In this document: positions 27,897 to 34,426 of the stretch, one piece after another
How positions within the stretch are numbered: the first letter of the stretch is position 1
Layout of the letters: each line of letters starts with the position of its first letter
Origin: Haloarcula rara
Lineage (GTDB): Archaea; Halobacteriota; Halobacteria; Halobacteriales; Haloarculaceae
Assembly (NCBI RefSeq): GCF_029338235.1
Contig: NZ_CP119785.1
Span: forward strand, 2,232,001 to 2,296,000
Reading direction: 5' to 3'
Length of the DNA stretch: 64,000 nt
Program-made: the position numbers and the translations under genes
The notes under the pieces: model-generated
The model's database searches: none
Seen by the model: the letters and a program-made list of their open reading frames with translations, nothing else
Told to the model about the DNA's origin: nothing

Positions 27897-28299
27897 GGAG
27901 TACGACCTCGACTCGGGAGCGCACTCAACGTATTCTCTGCACTACCACCTGATACTCACCACGAAGTATCGGCGCGGAGTGCTAACCGAGGAGCGAACCC
28001 AATTCATTCGCGGGGTCATCAGCGGGTTCACGGACAACTACGGTGTCGAACTGACGAACCTCGACGGCGAGGACGACCATGTACACATCCTGTTCCGAGC
28101 GAAGCCGACCACAGACCTTGTGAAGTTCATCAACACGGTCAAGGGCGCGACCGCCCGCCGTATCCGCAACGAGTACGCGGATGAACTGAAGACCGAACTG
28201 TGGGGAGACTCGTTCTGGAACGACTCGTACTGCCTCATCTCGACGGGGCAGGTGTCGCTGGATGTGCTGAAACAGTACGTCGAGGACCAACGCGAGTAG
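27895..28299 (+). CDS. tnpA: IS200/IS605 Y1 transposase TnpA
   Basis: The 134-residue single-strand DNA transposase of the HUH Y1 class cuts and rejoins element ends through a 5'-phosphotyrosine link. The HUH motif is DDHVHILF at residues about 60-67 and the catalytic tyrosine is in VLKQYVEDQ near residue 128, so both active-site elements are intact. I placed the start at the ATG at 27895 (MEYDLDSGAHSTYSLHYHL); the GTG at 27886 would add three residues. The start lies in the left-end hairpin. It is followed four bases later by tnpB. Confidence 0.93.
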   Translation: MEYDLDSGAHSTYSLHYHLILTTKYRRGVLTEERTQFIRGVISGFTDNYGVELTNLDGEDDHVHILFRAKPTTDLVKFINTVKGATARRIRNEYADELKTELWGDSFWNDSYCLISTGQVSLDVLKQYVEDQRE

Positions 28300-28303
28300 C
28301 GTC

Positions 28304-29545
28304 ATGTACTACGCCTACAAGTACCGTCTCACGCCATCCGACGCCCACCGTGAGGAGTTGGACCGCCACCGAGACATTTGTAGGCAACTCTACAACCACG
28401 CGCTCTACCGACTCAACGAGTACCAAGACGAACACGGTGAACTGCCGTCTATGACCACCCTACGGTCGGAATTGCCCGACCTCAAGAAATGGTGGGACAG
28501 TCTCTCTGACGTGTACTCGAAGGTTCTCCAAACCGTCGTGGAACGCCTGTTCGACAACCTCAAAGGGCTCTCCAAGCTCAAGGAGAACGGCTACGGCGTC
28601 GGTCAACTCAAGTGGAAGCCGCCACGGGAGTTCCGCAGTTTCACGTACAGTCAGTCTGGCTTCAAGCTCGACAAGAAGGGCGGCCAGACTGTGCTGTCAC
28701 TCTCGAAACTCGCGGACATACCGATTCGGCTTCACCGCGCCATCCCCGACGACGCCAAACTCAAGCAGGTAACGCTCAAGAAGGAGCCGACGGGCGAGTG
28801 GTTCGCCACGTTCGGGGTCCAAATGGACCGAGAACCTCCTGAGCCGCCTAAGAATCCCGAGAACTGCGTCGGTATCGACGTGGGGATTCTCAAGTATGCC
28901 CACGACACGGACGGAACCGCCGTGGGGTCGCTCGACCTCTCCGCCGAACGGGAACGCTTGGAGCGCGAGCAACGGAAACTCTCGCGGAAGCAACACGGGT
29001 CAAACAACTACGAGAAGCAACGCCGACGAGTCGCGGAGTGTCACGCGGACCTCCGACGTAAGCGCCGTGATTTCTTGCACAAACTCTCGGCGTACTACGC
29101 ACGAAAGTACGACCTCGTGGCGGTCGAAGACCTGAACGTGAAGGGGATAATGGAGTCGCCGTCGAACAGCCGCAACACGGCGTCGGCGGCGTGGCGAACG
29201 TTCCTCTCGTTGCTCGAATACAAGTGCAAGCGAGAGGGGGCGCACTTCGTGGCGGTCAACCCGAGAGGGACGACCAAGGAGTGCGCGTCCTGTGGCGTTT
29301 GGACGGAGAAGCCGCTGTGGGTCCGTGAACACTCCTGTCCTGCCTGTGGTTTCGAGGCGGACAGGGACGCGAATGCGGCGTGGAACATTCTTTCTCGCGG
29401 CCTCAAAGATGTAGGAGTGGGACACTCCGAATCAACGCCTGTGGAGACTGCGCTCCCTGTGGATACGTCCGTATCTGCAAAGCGCGTCGTGGAAGCAGGA
29501 AGCCCTACCCTCAAGGAGCGAACGGCGTCAGCCGTGAGCGAGTAG
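28304..29545 (+). CDS. tnpB: TnpB RNA-guided nuclease of the IS605 element
   Basis: A 413-residue TnpB, the ancestor-type RNA-guided DNA endonuclease related to Cas12. The RuvC residues are present: D192 in VGIDVGILKYA, E275 in LVAVEDLNVK and the aspartates 353/355 in EADRDANAAWNI. The zinc ribbon has C327/C330 and C345/C348 between RuvC parts II and III. The C-terminal 40 residues are disordered-looking and their codons overlap the omega-RNA-like right end, as in characterised TnpB loci (known). It is co-oriented with tnpA and differs strongly from the TnpB at 30892. Confidence 0.94.
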   Translation: MYYAYKYRLTPSDAHREELDRHRDICRQLYNHALYRLNEYQDEHGELPSMTTLRSELPDLKKWWDSLSDVYSKVLQTVVERLFDNLKGLSKLKENGYGVGQLKWKPPREFRSFTYSQSGFKLDKKGGQTVLSLSKLADIPIRLHRAIPDDAKLKQVTLKKEPTGEWFATFGVQMDREPPEPPKNPENCVGIDVGILKYAHDTDGTAVGSLDLSAERERLEREQRKLSRKQHGSNNYEKQRRRVAECHADLRRKRRDFLHKLSAYYARKYDLVAVEDLNVKGIMESPSNSRNTASAAWRTFLSLLEYKCKREGAHFVAVNPRGTTKECASCGVWTEKPLWVREHSCPACGFEADRDANAAWNILSRGLKDVGVGHSESTPVETALPVDTSVSAKRVVEAGSPTLKERTASAVSE

Positions 29546-29560
29546 GGTAGGGTAGTTCAC
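29500..29560 (+). ncRNA. omega-RNA-like scaffold at right end of IS605 element
   Basis: This 61-base stretch overlaps the tnpB stop. Arms CCCTACCCT and AGGGTAGGG close a stem around an inner hairpin (ACGGC/GCCGT). It aligns with 32153-32212: both have AAGCC, then ACCCTCAAGGA, a variable inner hairpin, GAG-GAGTAGGGT, GGGTAGTT and a final AC. In TnpB systems the scaffold ends exactly at the element boundary and the guide is the adjoining flank; here that flank would begin TTCTGGCTGTTTG at 29561. RNA production is inferred, not shown. Confidence 0.6.
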
Positions 29561-29637
29561 TTCTGGCTGTTTGAACTCCAAATCTCCGAACTAAACACGA
29601 CCGGCTCCCCTCGCAGCAACCGCTCCGAGAGCCGACG

Positions 29638-30309
29638 CTACTCCTCTGGCTCGGACTCGGCTTCCATGGCGGCGACCAGCGAGTTATCCACGAGCGTGAG
29701 AATCGCACGCCGCAGCCGCTCGGTGACCGCCTGGTCCGAGATGCCGAACTCCTCGGCCAGGTCCTTCGTCGACACCCGCCGCGGAATCGAGTAGTACCCG
29801 CCCTCGACTGCCCGTACCAGGGCCTCCCGCTGTGGCTGTGTGAGCCCGTAGAACGGGCCGCTTTCGGGTCGGGACGGGTTGTAGATGCGGTCGATCTCGA
29901 CGAGGACGTTCCGCGCCGAACAGTGCTCGCGGAACGCCTCCAGGGTCTCGTAGGTGGGGAACCGAAGCTCGAACGCCCAGGTGTCGGGCCCGCCCGTCGC
30001 GGAGAGGATGGTTGCCCCGGTCTCGGCGATGCTCCGAAAGAAGGAGTCCGCGCCCACCTCCCAGTCCAGGGCATACAGGATACTGTCGTCGTGTTCGCTG
30101 ACCGCGGTGATGCTGGTCACGGAGTCGTGGGCCCGGACGTTCGCTTCGAAGGTCGACGCGACGGTCCCGTGGACGGAGAAGAAGGGCACTGCTTTCTCGC
30201 CCAGCGGGACGAGTGTCTCGAGTTTGATGCTGGCGCCCTCCGTCATATCGAGTATCTGACCCAGTTCGAAGGTGCCAGCGGGAATCCGCAGATGCGCGAG
30301 GACAGCCAT
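29638..30309 (-). CDS. HTH-10 family (Bat-like) transcription regulator
   Basis: A 223-residue haloarchaeal regulator of the bacterio-opsin-activator type. Residues 1-150 form a sensory region (MAVLAHLRIPAGTFELGQIL), and residues about 160-215 are the HTH-10 domain (LTQPQREALVRAVEGGYY, then STKDLAEEFGISDQAVTERL). A minus-strand ATATTTAC box at 30342-30335 lies about 29 bases before the ATG, so the gene is probably leaderless. It lies between the two tnpB units on the opposite strand. Its targets are not evident from context. Confidence 0.92.
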   Translation of the reverse strand: MAVLAHLRIPAGTFELGQILDMTEGASIKLETLVPLGEKAVPFFSVHGTVASTFEANVRAHDSVTSITAVSEHDDSILYALDWEVGADSFFRSIAETGATILSATGGPDTWAFELRFPTYETLEAFREHCSARNVLVEIDRIYNPSRPESGPFYGLTQPQREALVRAVEGGYYSIPRRVSTKDLAEEFGISDQAVTERLRRAILTLVDNSLVAAMEAESEPEE

Positions 30310-30334
30310 TACCCTGCTTAAGGGTGCCTGTCAT

Positions 30335-30342
30335 GTAAATAT
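30335..30342 (-). promoter_or_regulatory. TATA box of the HTH-10 gene
   Basis: ATATTTAC on the minus strand is centred about 29 bases before the start codon at 30309. A partly palindromic CCCTGCTTAAGGG lies between box and start (30313-30325) and could be an operator. Confidence 0.45.
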
Positions 30343-30501
30343 CGCTCGCTTGGGACACCGTCGCCCGAAGCGTAACTTGGCACACCATGCTTAACGACAG
30401 TTCTTTTACCCCACGCACCAACTGGTAGCTATACTGCAAGCCGCCGGAGTCTGGTCCGTTTCTGACGATGCGACCGCGTCACGGGCGGACGACAACCAGC
30501 C

Positions 30502-30690
30502 ATGACAGGAGATATCAACAGCGCCGCAGAGTTCGAGTCCGCCCTCGCGGACATCGTCGAATCGGCTATCGAGAACAACGTCGACGTCCGCGGCTCCTGG
30601 GAGTTCGAGACGGAGGGCTCGACTCACTACTGGGAGCTCAACGTCGTCGAACTGGCACGGGAATCCGACAAAGCGGACGAGACCGACTGA
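30502..30690 (+). CDS. Small acidic conserved-type protein, unknown function
   Basis: A 62-residue protein (MTGDINSAAEFESALADIVE) with an amphipathic helix followed by a predicted beta pair (VDVRGSWEFETEG, STHYWELNVVELA). The regular haloarchaeal codon use and acidic composition support a real gene. The alternating aromatic strand is reminiscent of small haloarchaeal domains, but I cannot assign it. It lies just upstream of the orphan scaffold-like hairpin and the second tnpB. Confidence 0.65.
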   Translation: MTGDINSAAEFESALADIVESAIENNVDVRGSWEFETEGSTHYWELNVVELARESDKADETD

Positions 30691-30756
30691 CTGCGGTCCC
30701 GTCTGGAACCACCCGCTCGCCGGAAGGCGACCCCTTCAGCATTTTCGAGGTGGAGT

Positions 30757-30800
30757 CTCAGGCCTCAAGGAGCGAACGAAGGGAGCGAGTAGGCCGGAGA
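30757..30800 (+). repeat. Orphan scaffold-like hairpin upstream of second tnpB
   Basis: The segment has GGCCT, then CAAGGAGCGAACGAAGGGAG, CGAGT and AGGCC. The core CTCAAGGAGCGAACG and GAGCGAGTAGG match the IS605 right-end scaffold, but the closing stem has changed from ACCCT/AGGGT to GGCCT/AGGCC, so pairing is kept. It may be a solo right-end remnant. The simple GAGCGAACGAAG motif is common in haloarchaeal intergenic hairpins, so the relation is tentative. Confidence 0.4.
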
Positions 30801-30853
30801 GGAAACCGACACGGAACGACGCAACCGGCATACTGCGACAGGGCGACTCCCGA

Positions 30854-30861
30854 ATATATAA
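30854..30861 (+). promoter_or_regulatory. TATA box of second tnpB
   Basis: ATATATAA is centred about 34 bases before the GTG at 30892, in an AT-rich patch that contrasts with its surroundings, supporting the GTG as the start. Confidence 0.5.
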
Positions 30862-30891
30862 GTACCGTCGATTACTCTCTGAAGTATAGAC

Positions 30892-32133
30892 GTGCGTCGA
30901 ACCGCCGTCGTGAAGCTCGCCGTATCCGACGAGCAACGGGACGCACTCCACCGAACCGCCGAGCAATACCTGTACTGCGCGAACCGAACCGCCGACTACT
31001 GTTGGTCGGACACCTCCTACACCAAGTGTAAGACCAACAAGCGGGAGGTTCGTGACGCACTCTACTCCGAACTCCGAGAGGAGACGGACCTACAGGCACA
31101 ACTCGTCCAAGCCGCCATTTGTCGTGCTGTCGAAGCCGTCAAATCATGTGTCGGGCGCTGGAAGAAAGGACAGAGAGTCTCCCGTCCCACGTTCACCGTC
31201 GAAACGATGGACTACGACACGCGAAGCGCGACGTTCTACCGCAACAAGGTGTCGCTGGCAACTGTCGAGGGTCGGGTCGAACCCTCGTTCATCCTCCCGG
31301 CAGACAGCCCGACACCCTACGAGCGGTACGTGCTCTCTGAGCACTACGAGTTCCGCGAGAGTACACTTCGGTACGACGCGGTGGACGACGAGTTCTACCT
31401 CAACATCTCGACCCGGCGGACAGACGGCGACGACGAGGTTCCGGCAGATACCGGGCACCCCGACCAAACGGTCCTCGGTATCGACCTCGGCGTCAACAGC
31501 CTCGCCGTCTCCTCAACCGGCACGTTCTGGCAGGCCGACGACTACGACCACTGGTGCCGTGAGTTCGAGAAGCGACGTGGAGAGATGCAACAGCGCGGCA
31601 CCCAAGCCGCGCACAACGCCCTGTGTCGACTCGGGAAGCGAGAAGACGCATGGCGGAAACAGTACATCCACACCGTCGCCAACGAGATTGTCACGGAAGC
31701 CGTCGAACACGACTGCGACGTAATCGCGTTCGAGGACTTGACCGACATTCGAGAGCGACTTCCGCACGCGAAGTGGCACCACGTTTGGGCGTTCCGACGC
31801 CTCTACGAGTACGTCTGCTACAAAGCGCCCGAACAGGGCGTCTCCGTGGAGCAGGTCGAACCGAACCACACGTCTCAACGCTGTTCTCGGATGGACTGTG
31901 GGTTCACGCACGAGGACAACCGCCACGGAGAACACTTTGAGTGTCAGAAGTGCGGCTACGAGGTGAACGCGGATTACAACGGCGCGAAGAACATCGGGCT
32001 ACGGTACGCTCGAAAGCGAACACACAGACTCCGCTCCTCGCCCAAGTCGGGGAGCGGAGACGCACCAGTAGACGTGCGTCTGAATGGTGGGACGTTGAAC
32101 GGCAAGAGTCACCGGCAGATTGCTGGAGACTGA
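30892..32133 (+). CDS. tnpB: TnpB RNA-guided nuclease, stand-alone
   Basis: A 413-residue TnpB with all RuvC acids: D198 in LGIDLGVNSLAV, E281 in VIAFEDLTDI and D361 in VNADYNGAKNI. The zinc ribbon has C331, C336 (CSRMDC spacing, wider than CxxC), C351 and C354. It is only distantly similar to the TnpB at 28304 in its N-terminal half, yet the two have nearly the same right-end scaffold. Start is the GTG at 30892, supported by the TATA box. The scaffold-like RNA begins 20 bases after its stop. Confidence 0.93.
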   Translation: MRRTAVVKLAVSDEQRDALHRTAEQYLYCANRTADYCWSDTSYTKCKTNKREVRDALYSELREETDLQAQLVQAAICRAVEAVKSCVGRWKKGQRVSRPTFTVETMDYDTRSATFYRNKVSLATVEGRVEPSFILPADSPTPYERYVLSEHYEFRESTLRYDAVDDEFYLNISTRRTDGDDEVPADTGHPDQTVLGIDLGVNSLAVSSTGTFWQADDYDHWCREFEKRRGEMQQRGTQAAHNALCRLGKREDAWRKQYIHTVANEIVTEAVEHDCDVIAFEDLTDIRERLPHAKWHHVWAFRRLYEYVCYKAPEQGVSVEQVEPNHTSQRCSRMDCGFTHEDNRHGEHFECQKCGYEVNADYNGAKNIGLRYARKRTHRLRSSPKSGSGDAPVDVRLNGGTLNGKSHRQIAGD

Positions 32134-32152
32134 TTGCCGGGAGTCCACATCA

Positions 32153-32212
32153 AAGCCACACCCTCAAGGACCGAGGCGCGTAGCGCCGAGGGAGTAGGGT
32201 GGGGTAGTTTAC
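32153..32212 (+). ncRNA. omega-RNA-like scaffold of stand-alone tnpB
   Basis: A 60-base segment matching 29500-29560 in length, order and terminal sequence. The outer stem CACCCT/AGGGTG is closed by compensatory changes relative to the first copy, and the inner hairpin is GGCGC-GTA-GCGCC instead of ACGGC/GCCGT. The presumed guide would be the adjacent flank starting GACTCCATCTGCTCG, which is the 3' end of the cupin gene read antisense. Base pairing is seen; function is inferred. Confidence 0.6.
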
Positions 32213-32595
32213 GACTCCATCTGCTCGCCCATGTGGTCGAAGACGTCCCGGTGGTCCTCCTGCGGGCTGAACAGGACGACCTCGGTGTCTCGCTCGGCCC
32301 AGGCGGTGTGGCCCGGCGGCCAGTAGACCACGTCACCGCCGCGGTCGGTCTCCTCGCCCCCATCGACGTAGGAAATGGTTATTTCGCCCTCGATGACGTA
32401 GCCCCAGTGGGGGACCGGACAGTGGTCGTCCGGGAGCCCTTCAAGCAGCGGAGAGATGTCAGTTCCGGCGGAAAAGTGCATATGTTCGGCACTCAGCGTG
32501 GTGTCAGCGGGGAGTTCGCCGAAGTCCATCTGCTGCTGGACTACGGCGTCCGGTGTCTCCATCAGTGTCGGGAGTTCTTCTTTTGTCGTGTGCAT
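32209..32595 (-). CDS. Cupin-domain protein
   Basis: A 128-residue single-domain cupin. The metal-site motif region is PDDHCPVPHWGYVIEGEITI (His, His and Glu in the usual order) near residue 60, and the second motif is WPPGHTAW near residue 93. The fold binds metals and small molecules; the substrate is unknown. The end is notable: the final serine codon is followed by a TAA whose bases are the last bases of the tnpB element right end (TTTAC), so insertion may have set the present stop. Confidence 0.85.
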   Translation of the reverse strand: MHTTKEELPTLMETPDAVVQQQMDFGELPADTTLSAEHMHFSAGTDISPLLEGLPDDHCPVPHWGYVIEGEITISYVDGGEETDRGGDVVYWPPGHTAWAERDTEVVLFSPQEDHRDVFDHMGEQMES

Positions 32596-32874
32596 CGAAC
32601 GTCACCAACGGTACCGTACAGCATGGCCAGGTAAAGCTGGGTAGTACCAACTGCTGGTCGGTGCCGCGGCCGGTGCGTGCCCGATACTCCAGTGGCAACT
32701 GCAAACGGACTACAGCGGACCTCCAGCGACGGATGTCCGGGGAGTGAAACGCTTTACCCCGTCGTCACCGGGGCTGCATTGCCCGCCACGCGGCGGGGCG
32801 CCGATTGCAGGGCCGCAACTGCAGGGCCAGTCCTTACGCCCGGAAATCCGCTACGAAGGGTCGGAGGACTAATT

Positions 32875-33477
32875 ATGACCGACGACAGCAGCGAGACACT
32901 GCTCGACCGTATCGACGACTCCCGACGGGACTTCATGAAGAAAGGCGCGCTCGCCACGGGGGCCCTCGCGCTCGGGGCGTCCGGCACCGCCGCTGCACAG
33001 GAGGACGACGACGGCGTCTTCGGCGACGGGTGGGAGGCCCTCGTCTTCATCGACAACTTCCATCCCAACGCCCGGTTCACGTTCGTCTCCGGCGTCGTCG
33101 ACTGGGTCCCGAACTACGGGGACGTCCGGGACACCTTCTTCACTGACTACAACACCTACCACATCCGGTGGCTGAACACCGACGAGGTCGTCCCGCTGTT
33201 CGTCGCCGAGGACGCTCCTATCGGGGAGTACGACGAGGACCTCGGGTTCATCCCGGACGAGGACGACGACGCGGACCAGCCACAGCTCTACGAGATGGAG
33301 CGCGAATGGTCGCCCTTCGGCGACAACGAGCGCCTTATCGAGGTCGACGCCAGTCCCGTCGACGAGGACGAGGAGGACCAGATTCTCGAGAACGAGGACT
33401 GGTGGCAGCCCACGGACGACGACGGTGGGGGAACGAACGGCGCGCCGACCGACGACAACACGACGAACGGCACGTGA
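32875..33477 (+). CDS. Tat-exported acidic protein, unknown function
   Basis: A 200-residue secreted protein. The twin-arginine signal is DSRRDFMKKGALATGALAL with an Ala-X-Ala cleavage region (TAAAQ) near residue 42. The mature part (DGWEALVFIDNFHPNARFTF onward) is rich in Asp, Glu and aromatic residues and ends in a Thr/Asn/Gly/Asp-rich low-complexity tail. I chose the ATG at 32875, which places the RR motif at residues 17-18; the reading frame is open further upstream but without a signal-like start. No enzymatic motif is visible. Confidence 0.82.
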   Translation: MTDDSSETLLDRIDDSRRDFMKKGALATGALALGASGTAAAQEDDDGVFGDGWEALVFIDNFHPNARFTFVSGVVDWVPNYGDVRDTFFTDYNTYHIRWLNTDEVVPLFVAEDAPIGEYDEDLGFIPDEDDDADQPQLYEMEREWSPFGDNERLIEVDASPVDEDEEDQILENEDWWQPTDDDGGGTNGAPTDDNTTNGT

Positions 33478-33520
33478 CGCTCACGCCGTTTCGACCGACG
33501 ACTGGCCGAGGCCGTCTCGG

Positions 33521-33838
33521 CTAGAGCACCCGCAGCCGATACCCCTCGATAGCCGTCTCGTCGGCCACGCGTCCGGTTTCGACCGCGGTGTCGACGATGT
33601 CAGCGACGAAAGCCTTCGGGACCTCGACGCTGATGAAATCCGTCTCGCCGGGGACGGTCAGGCGGGCCATCGTCCGTTCGGTGCCGTCGTCGTTGTAGAT
33701 GCTTCCGACCTTCTCGCCGTCCCGCAGGAACCGAAGCGTCACGTCCGTCGCGTCGAGCCGGTCGAAACTGACCTCGAAGACCATCTGGTCGTCCTCGATA
33801 CGAGCGAGCAGTCGGCCGTCGTGTTCTGTGACCAACAT
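33521..33838 (-). CDS. Conserved-type hypothetical protein
   Basis: A 105-residue protein (MLVTEHDGRLLARIEDDQMV) predicted mostly beta strand, with VTLRFLRDGEKVGSIYNDDG and VPGETDFISVEVPKAFVADI. It has normal haloarchaeal acidity and codon use. No signal peptide, membrane segment or known catalytic motif is visible. It converges on the Tat-secreted protein gene and is divergent from the zinc-finger gene at 34134. Confidence 0.7.
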   Translation of the reverse strand: MLVTEHDGRLLARIEDDQMVFEVSFDRLDATDVTLRFLRDGEKVGSIYNDDGTERTMARLTVPGETDFISVEVPKAFVADIVDTAVETGRVADETAIEGYRLRVL

Positions 33839-33905
33839 GAAAGGCCGTTGGAACTGACGACGTATAGGCGCCCTGCCCCTGTTATCTCATGCCGACACCG
33901 TTCCT

Positions 33906-33919
33906 ATATAGCGCTATAT
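33906..33919. promoter_or_regulatory. AT-rich 14-bp palindrome in divergent promoter region
   Basis: ATATAGCGCTATAT is a perfect palindrome in an AT-rich patch between the minus-strand gene starting at 33838 and the plus-strand genes from 34001. A second TATA-like box (TTTATAT) lies at 33950-33956. It may be a TATA element or an operator. Confidence 0.35.
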
Positions 33920-34000
33920 TCTGACTGAACGTTCCTGAACTAGCTCGATTTATATCCCGAAAAACATTTTTCACGGTAGAAACGGAACACCCGGTACAGT

Positions 34001-34108
34001 ATGCAACTCGACCCGTCCGCGGTCGGTGGTGCCGTGGCCGCCGACCAGTTGGTTCCTCTCGCACCTGTGGCGCCGGTCGCCGTCGACCCGGCCGCCACCG
34101 CATCGTGA
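34001..34108 (+). CDS. Possible 35-residue microprotein
   Basis: A short frame MQLDPSAVGGAVAADQLVPL followed by an Ala/Val/Pro-rich end, with a TTTATAT box about 47 bases upstream and the zinc-finger gene starting 25 bases after its stop. It could be a small protein or a leader. Composition is simple and I know no family, so this is low confidence. Confidence 0.25.
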   Translation: MQLDPSAVGGAVAADQLVPLAPVAPVAVDPAATAS

Positions 34109-34133
34109 ACGAGGTGACGCCCTCCCCACTCCA

Positions 34134-34406
34134 ATGACTCCTGATACCCCAACAGCCGATAGTGTGCCGAAAGCCACGCTCTTCTGTCCGGAGTGTAGCC
34201 ACAGCAGTCGGTACGACGGTGATTGGACGCGAACCAGAAGCGGCAACACCGTTCACTACCTGTGTCCGGACTGTCATACGGAGATTACGAGCCGTCCGGC
34301 GCCGGCCGAACCGACGGCGGCCCCTGTCACCGAGCTCTGGACCCGCTGGACCGACACCGTCCAGATGCTCCAGCGCGTCTGGCTGCAAATGTTTTTCCGG
34401 GCCTGA
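34134..34406 (+). CDS. Small CxxC zinc-ribbon protein
   Basis: A 90-residue protein with two CxxC pairs, LFCPECSHSSRYDG and HYLCPDCHTEIT, forming a likely zinc ribbon at residues 18-55. An Ala/Pro linker and a C-terminal amphipathic helix with a Trp pair (TELWTRWTDTVQMLQRVWLQ) follow. The start is the ATG at 34134 (MTPDTPTADSV); in-frame upstream codons look non-coding. Small zinc-finger proteins are abundant in haloarchaea, and most are uncharacterised. Confidence 0.75.
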   Translation: MTPDTPTADSVPKATLFCPECSHSSRYDGDWTRTRSGNTVHYLCPDCHTEITSRPAPAEPTAAPVTELWTRWTDTVQMLQRVWLQMFFRA

Positions 34407-34426
34407 AACGACCGGTCAGGGCGCGA

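Larger units (their letters stand above)
27866..29560 (+). mobile_element. IS200/IS605-family element with tnpA and tnpB
   Basis: An apparently complete composite IS605-type element: HUH transposase tnpA and TnpB nuclease in the same direction, four bases apart. The right end is taken at TTCAC (29560) by comparison with the second tnpB unit. The left end is uncertain; GTAGGGTAG at 27867-27875 resembles the GTAGGGTAGGGTAG at the right end, and ATTGGGTGAACCCAAT at 27881-27896 is a perfect-arm hairpin of the kind TnpA recognises. Both genes look intact, so the element could be active. Confidence 0.75.
30854..32212 (+). mobile_element. Stand-alone tnpB element (IS1341 type)
   Basis: A tnpB unit without tnpA. 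The right end at 32212 is set by alignment with the first element's right end (GGGGTAGTTTAC against GGGTAGTTCAC). The left end cannot be fixed from the sequence; I start it at the promoter. Such units move only if a compatible TnpA acts in trans, and the intact tnpA 2.6 kb away with a near-identical right end is a candidate. Confidence 0.6.

Noticed and set aside
28304..29545. A Cas12-type CRISPR effector
   Set aside because: Length, zinc-ribbon placement and the adjacent TnpA with element ends identify TnpB; there is no CRISPR array or Cas1/Cas2.
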